Below are positions 58,001 through 64,000 of a stretch of 64,000 bases of DNA, piece by piece. Under the pieces are notes generated by a model, which was given only the letters and a program-made list of their open reading frames with translations, was not told where the DNA came from and did no database searches. Positions within the stretch are counted from its first letter, which is position 1; the number at the start of each line of letters is the position of its first letter. This stretch comes from Brachypterus glaber (taxonomy: Eukaryota > Arthropoda > Insecta > Coleoptera > Kateretidae), in assembly GCA_958510825.1 (NCBI GenBank), contig OY294048.1, positions 12,789,589-12,853,588 on the forward strand, written 5' to 3'. The translations under genes were made by a program, and so were the position numbers.

Positions 58001-60119
58001 GGCCTAGGTTTTTACTAATTAAAAACAATCCCAGCCTAGAACTTTAGATAATCAATGGTTTCAATTGTTTTTTAATAACGCAAGACTTTCCTCGGGGAAA
58101 GTACAAGTATAAAAATGCTGAAGGATGAGTTGGATTGATGCAATTTTTTCAGGAAATTACTGTTATTATTAAAAACAAAAGGGGTGTAAACTGAAAGTAG
58201 AAACAGAGCACCATTTCTTTATTTTGAAAAAGCCAAATTACCCTTACTTTTGATTTTCAAATGGAACCAAGTTGTCTTGCAGATTTAAAATTAAAATGGC
58301 ATTCTACGCATCAAGATGTCTGAAGGCTTTTGTTCATAGTCATCTTGCTACGCATGTACTGTAAAACGTCAAAATTTGAAAGGTAATGTCAATTTTTATG
58401 TTTTGAATTCCGAAATTTAGCTTAAACGAATAAATTTTGGCCTAATTACTCGCGAAAAATGCAAATTTGCAATTACCAGTTCCAGTTAAATTCCGCGTGG
58501 GCCCCGGTAAAAAAATATTTCTCCACTGGCCCAATCAACATTTATCAACAGCCGTCTTATAAGACTTTGACAAAAAAAACTTTGCTAAAAAAAATCCGAG
58601 ACTTTTTAAAGTTAACGCGGGCCTTGGCATACAAATATTTCCCCAAATCGGTCAATAATAAATGAGTTAATTCGTTTTATTGGTTGCCAAATTAAGAAGC
58701 ATTAACAGTTTATAATACATAAGCTAGCACTTACTCCTAGTAGAGAAAATAATCAGCTGATTTTAAATATCTGCTGTCAGAAAATTAGTAAACGCCTAAC
58801 ACATAACCTTAAATTTACAAACTAATTTTAAGTTAATTTTTGTCTTTTTTTTATGTTTAGGTGTTAGCTCGTAGGAAAAATAGTATACGCACCTCGACGC
58901 AAACCATTTCCGTGCAAATCAAGTACTTTTTTTCTCTCGTGCACTAAAAACTAAGTTCTCGTAATCTGTGCGTAATATATTATAACTTTTAGGCCTCTGG
59001 TTGGCCTGTAAACAAACTAAGTCTGGCGGTTAGTCTCTGGCCTCCTAAAATAATTTAACTTTCTTCTTCATGATACTTCCTCATAAGCAACACCGTATAG
59101 ATATCAAATGGTGATGAAAGAACAATTTAATTATAATTTATAATAATCTTGATAATAATTCAAAAATAATTTTGCTGTTTTATGTTAATATTGTTTTAAG
59201 ACCCGTCAATATAACATGTTATGAAACATAGATTACCACTATGTTAGGAAATATGAAGAATATTGCACTTCAAAATTGTAACAATTAAGAACATTAAAAA
59301 CAATTTGATGATGTTAATAACATATTTGTTAGTGAACAATTTTCACATAATTAACAGACCAATTTTGTGCTTAATTCGTATTCAATTATAAAATAATTAT
59401 TATGTTGATTTTTCAATATCTTTAATGCTAAAAAATGCGATTTTTAAAGTTTTTTTCTGAAAATTTTTATTGTAAATTAATTTAAAAAGTATGATTTGCG
59501 TTTTTTATCATGAAATTTTATCCAAAATTGTTTGATTTTGTTAAAGAAACTTTGACGAAAATTCCAATTTTAAGGCCATTTTAAACCCTCTAAAAAGTGG
59601 TATTATTTAAGTATTCTAAATTTAAGGTCGATATATCAATTCGTTCAAAAGTTAAGAAGGGGTGACTTTTGGACTGCAGTGTATAATAAAATCGATGAAA
59701 TTTTAAGTCGATATATTTACTCGTTCAAAAGTTAAGAGTGGGGGATGACTTTTGGACTGCTATGTATAGATATTGTTAAACAATTCATAACACTGCTCTA
59801 CAAAAAATATGTTTTTTTTTATTTGCCGGGGACCGTGTTTTTTTGCCTATAGTTGTAGTAAAAAAATTAGGGTCTAATTTTTTTTTGTCATGGATTGATT
59901 CTCTATTAATGGGGCTTTAAGCTAAAAAAAAACGGATATAAAATATCTCTATTCGTTTATTTTTTACAGGCTTCTAAATTCAAAAAATGAGATTTTGACG
60001 GATTTTTTCGATATAATTTGATAAAAATAAAGATACGACTCTATTTTTTATATGCAATACTAACACATGTGCGGTTTACAAAAATAAAAAAAGTTTTATA
60101 TTTAATCCAGTGGCAGAGT

Positions 60120-60446
60120 TTTTATGGCACTCATGGGTAAACCGATATTACCCACTAGTACCATAAATAACTATTATGGTACTAGTGGGTAAAGTAAGAT
60201 ATTGCCCATGAGAAAATTAACCTATCCGTTTACCCATAAGTGCCATACAAGGTTTTATCCAATAAATAGCTTAGGAATTCATATCTTTATTAAAAATTTT
60301 AATGACATTTACAAGAAAATAATTTGACAAGTGACAGTTGAGTGGTTAAAATAAATAATTATCCACTCAATAAAGTAAAAGCCACGCGGGGGTTATTATT
60401 GAGTTTATCTATTTAAAATAAAGCTGGTAATTATCTGTATGTATTG
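60120..60446 (+). mobile_element. Unclassified interspersed element, copy C
   Basis: The same 220-bp right part as 30038 and 39648. The left side is rearranged: a short inverted duplication of the end, tttatggcactcatgggtaa and actagtaccataaataact, precedes the normal start. Confidence 0.75.
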
Positions 60447-60820
60447 GACTTTTTAAAGATATTTTAAATCACTTTTTTTTTGGCTTAGAGCCCTATTAAT
60501 TCACTGCAAAAAATATAATTAGACGGATCGAGATAATCGAAGCAAGGTTCCGAAAGCAGCGCATCAAATGGGTCTAGAATCAACTAAAATGGTGTCGGCA
60601 AATTTTTGAGTGTAGAGCATTGTAATTAAAACTTTTTTTGAATGCACGAAATCAATCAATTATTGCGAATTAATTACCAATTAATTATAATCTAATTTAT
60701 GAGTCGGTCTTATCTAATATTCGTGAACTAAAATCTAACACTCAATTAACCATACATTTCAAAATAATAATTAATATCCTCATGCGATACTAAAGAGCTG
60801 TAGAATTGACTGTATGCACG

Positions 60821-60898
60821 ATGTTCGAAAAAATGAAGGAGAGATTCCCGTACGTAATTAGCACTGTCCTGTGTTTAGTATTCATTGGGCTTGTAAAA
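60821..60898 (+). CDS. Possible first exon with membrane anchor, gene continues outside the window
   Basis: ATG to a good donor (gtaaga) gives 26 codons: MFEKMKERFPYVISTVLC, then LVFIGLVK. Charged residues followed by an 18-residue hydrophobic stretch fit a signal anchor or an uncleaved leader, as at the start of type II membrane enzymes or multi-pass proteins. No continuing exon is recognisable in the remaining 3 kb, so it would have to be beyond position 64000. It could also be a chance frame. Confidence 0.3.
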
Positions 60899-60964
60899 GT
60901 AAGAATTTAATAAATACTACTTTTAATTAAATCGGTATTTTAAACGATGTTTTACTAACTGGAC

Positions 60965-61509
60965 CAAAGAACTTTTACCTCAAGAAGTAATTTCAGACCA
61001 ATGTTTATGAAGGTGTCATCTTTTTGTTTGTTTATTTACTAACAGAAACGCGATACAGCTTTGTGGTGTAAAATGTAGATGTCGCTAGTCGACTTTCAGG
61101 CTACCTAGTAGCGATGTTGTGTAGTTTCCACCTTATCATGAATTCAAATCATTATACTTAAATTAAAAATGTAAAAAACTTGTGTATACTATAATTATGT
61201 TTAATAATATAGTATATTTAAACCTATTAAAATTAAACTACTAGTTCATATAAAACTCATACAGAACTAATGTTTGTTAAAATTTACAATAAAATATCCA
61301 AATTATATGTTTCCAATCGGCAACACTGTACCCCTGTCAATCATTTTACGACATTAGACTGTGAGTTTACACATTCTTTCTCTCTCTTTACGCGTACTAA
61401 GTGTAAACAATAGTCACTCCCCACCAGCGCCTCATCGTAGTTGGTTCACGCTTCAAACAAAGCATACGGTAGATTTCATTATGTTCCTTCTTGAGGTAAA
61501 AGTTCTTTG
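60965..61509. mobile_element. 545-bp hAT-type MITE with 8-bp target duplication
   Basis: A perfect terminal inverted repeat of 23 bp begins caaagaacttttacctcaag. Both sides are flanked by AACTGGAC. It is 545 bp without a transposase frame. The intact duplication and ends suggest a fairly recent insertion. Confidence 0.88.
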
Positions 61510-62021
61510 AACTGGACCATCATGTTCACGATATTATGACATAGTAGCTTATTCATAGATGTTTATAAACATATATTGCACAAACAAACACAAAATATAT
61601 CAAACCAATATTATTAGTTTATTATTAATATGTACCGCCCGTTTGAAAGTAAGAAAAACGTATGAAACAAAGATCAATGCTGACGTGTGTTTTTTTTTAA
61701 TAAAATACAGAGCGTTGGACGGTCCGTCTCCCCACGTCAGCCTTGATCTGATCGTTCTATCTTCGTTTTCCCTGTTTTGTATAATCTGAAATGCACAGTA
61801 TATAAATTTGTTGGTCAAAAATCTCTGAAGTTTTTTTACGAAGTATTGTACGGTTATCTCTCTCCCTACATGATTGTTTTTTTAAATGGTAAAAAAAACC
61901 TTCTACTATTAAAGGGTTTATTAGATAAATGAGTTAGAACTTTTAACTTAGATGTGCTGTACCCTTTAACATAATAATACAGTATAGTATTTAGTGTATA
62001 TGTAGCAGCCTTTTGACGTAA

Positions 62022-62121
62022 TTGGCCATTTCTGAAAAGGCTGGACGGTTCATGAAATGCTATCACTACCAAACCAACCAACCAAACCATGAACCGTCCA
62101 GCCTTTTCATGAAACGGCCAA
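62022..62121. mobile_element. 100-bp hairpin element
   Basis: The arms gaaaaggctggacggttcatg (within ttggcca...) read back to 62121, around a loop of accaaccaaccaaacc. Confidence 0.8.
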
Positions 62122-62913
62122 CTACTTCAAAAAGCTGCGACAGTGTAGTAAAAGCTCATTCATATGTGTGGAAAGAGGAAAACTATTATATATTTTCTAA
62201 ACTATTAACAGAATTGATGTCAAAATCTGTTTTAATAGTTTTTTTTTCATTCTCATAAATATGAAATACGCAAAGTATAAGCCTTAACCTACATCCTATG
62301 ACATCCTCTTTTTTATTGCAAAACTTATTCTTAATAGATGAAGAGCTGGTAAATACTTTCAATAAGTTATTTTCTCGCGGCTGAATTTTTCATATGTAAA
62401 AGGTAATTATAACTAAGGTATTTTCAAATCTCTAGGTTCTGGGTTCGATTCTTTTAGGTGCAAAAGCCCAAAAAGGTGCTGAAAACTTACTTTGATCCTG
62501 TAAAGTTCAGTAGTACTTTTATAAAGACTCAAATTACCAAATTAGTGTATGTGACTAATTATGATCACCTAAATTAACGTTAGGCCATAACATATCCGAA
62601 ATAAATATGTACATCATACGCAAAATTTTTTTTATAAACTAAGTTATTCATATCTGAAATTTTTCTACCTTGACATATTCACCTTATCACATATTAAAGT
62701 TATCATCAACATCGAAGCATCAACACATGTTGCACCACACTCTCAACAGCTGTTAGGCGACATATTAAAATTCGTTAGCCTGTTGGATTTCCAATAAATA
62801 TTAGTATTATTATTGTTATTAAAATTCGCTTTCGCTTTTGCTAAAACAACATGTTTAACGTTTATAAAAACTTACTTTTATTAACTAAATTAGGTTTTGT
62901 TTATATGGTTACA

Positions 62914-63046
62914 TCGATGGCCTAGCGTACAAATGTAGTACCGGATGGCCTAGCGCAAAAATATGTACCGTAACCGTTACCGGTACTTAGCGCATTTGTA
63001 CGCTAGGCCATCCGGTACTTAGCACATTTGTACGCTAGGCCATCGA
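62914..63046. repeat. Palindrome built of a repeated 23-bp word
   Basis: The word atggcctagcgtacaaatg appears twice on the left side and twice, inverted, on the right side, separated by taccgg / ccggta. The centre is taaccgttaccggta. The outer arms tcgatggcctagcgtaca match perfectly. Confidence 0.85.
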
Positions 63047-63916
63047 CATGATGTCTTACAACTTACCAAGTCATATTTCTTACATTTATTACATTCAGAT
63101 TAAGCAAGTCCAAACCTGCCCTTGGCATATGACACATCTAAATTTTTGATTAAATGAGAATTTATAAGATAAATTTTTCATTAAATAAGAATTAAAAAGG
63201 AGTTGCGTTCTACTCGTGGAACCGGCAACATGTATACTTTCGGCCAGAATGTAAAAATGTGTTTGTCAAGAAAATATTAATACTTCGAAACCGTTCTAAC
63301 TATTGAAATTGCAATGGAAAGTTGGATGTTTGTCGTATATTTTCTTGGATGATTCCGGATTAGGGTTATCCACTTGTTTTTTGTGGTTATATTAAGATGA
63401 AATTTTATTTATTTGAAATGACTAGAGAGACTCACTTCAAGTCTCTAATACGTTCAAGACCGTTAACAATTTTTGTGTCACTTTAATTTAGTGTCCAAAA
63501 GGTCATTTTGAAGAAGAAGAAATAATTTAAAAAAAAAATCTTATCTCGGTTATTAAATATTTATTATTTTACTCCCTTAACACGTAAAATAATTGTGTGT
63601 ATTTATTACACAAATAGTTACTAACTATGCCCAACCTGAATGTAATAAATGTAATGTGTATGATTCGGTAAGTTAAAAATAGCTTTTATTCACAAGCATA
63701 CATAAAAACGTCATTTATATGCATTATAAAAAGTTGCAAAAATTTATCATTTTTGTTTACTTCTTTTAAAGTTAAAAAAGCTTTTCATTTTTAACCAAGG
63801 TTAGAAATGAATTCATATCTAACCTGATTTTTGACTTTTGGTTATACATCATAGACTAATAATAAGAAAAAAAAACAAGTCACTTATTAATATTAATTAT
63901 GTTCTAACCACATAAG

Positions 63917-63998
63917 AAAATTACATTTCCAACTGTCAAGATGCCAATTTGGCCTACGCTACGCTAGCATCTCTCTAGTTGGAAATGTTTCATTTTCT
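63917..63998. mobile_element. Short hairpin element at window end
   Basis: The arms aagaaaattacatttccaac and gttggaaatgtttcatttt are inverted and imperfect. Similar ends occur near 29480 (gttgaaaatgtttcatttt). The element may continue past the window. Confidence 0.55.
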
Positions 63999-64000
63999 TA

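Larger units (their letters stand above)
54750..60820. other. Intergenic, no gene seen
   Basis: It contains the palindrome at 55907, the GACGTC element at 56403, a hairpin at 57867, half copies of the 7391 family at about 59400-59770, and interspersed element copy C at 60120. The small open frames at 54957 and 58459 lack any recognisable domain, splice context or codon pattern and are not called. Confidence 0.5.
61510..64000. other. Repeat-bearing DNA, no gene seen
   Basis: AT-rich DNA with three palindromic elements (62022, 62914, 63917). The two overlapping open frames at 61559-61818 show no domain or splice context. Nothing else is recognisable to the end of the window. Confidence 0.5.

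Noticed and set aside
58459..58665. 68-codon frame on the plus strand
   Set aside because: A Lys-rich frame with no recognisable motif, signal peptide or splice context.
61559..62258. Overlapping 70-80 codon frames on both strands
   Set aside because: They run across each other and across a hairpin element, with no domain and no promoter or splice context.

Overview
This is a stretch of AT-rich eukaryotic nuclear DNA, almost certainly from an insect. It holds a CYP6-type cytochrome P450, a chitin-binding cuticular protein (CPAP1 type) and a tetraspanin, all split by GT-AG introns. Between and inside them lie dense short inverted-repeat transposons, tRNA-derived SINEs and tandem repeats. A beetle is my best guess from the style of the P450 and cuticle proteins and the repeat load, but I cannot fix the order from sequence alone. 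There are no bacterial features.

Layout. (1) 1-4570: repeat-rich upstream DNA ending in a 1.1 kb foldback element just upstream of the P450. (2) 4566-14265, plus strand: a complete five-exon P450 of 504 residues with TATA box, all P450 signature motifs and a poly(A) signal; its introns are full of inverted-repeat elements and a dispersed tandem repeat. (3) 14270-18350: two larger inverted-repeat elements. (4) 18352-26882, minus strand: a secreted Gly/Pro/Tyr/Gln-rich cuticular protein with one six-cysteine chitin-binding domain; its first codons are not resolved. (5) 27000-46000: a gene desert of transposons. It includes two nearly identical inverted 0.9 kb TA-flanked elements, two SINEs, and a degenerate hAT element with an 8-bp target duplication and a BED-like zinc-finger remnant, nested in another TA-flanked element. 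(6) 46023-46275, plus: a TATA-driven small secreted peptide gene. (7) 49390/50532-53391, plus: a tetraspanin whose first exon is only a candidate. (8) 53400-60800: repeats. (9) 60821-60898, plus: a possible first exon with a membrane anchor, whose gene would continue beyond the window, with a clean hAT-type MITE in its intron.

The genes do not form a pathway. The P450 (endoplasmic reticulum, oxidation of xenobiotics or endogenous compounds), the cuticle protein (extracellular chitin matrix) and the tetraspanin (membrane organiser) are ordinary insect neighbours. The more unusual content is structural: hairpin elements that share a core but have different stems, nested transposons dated by insertion order, and transposons packed against splice sites and the P450 promoter.
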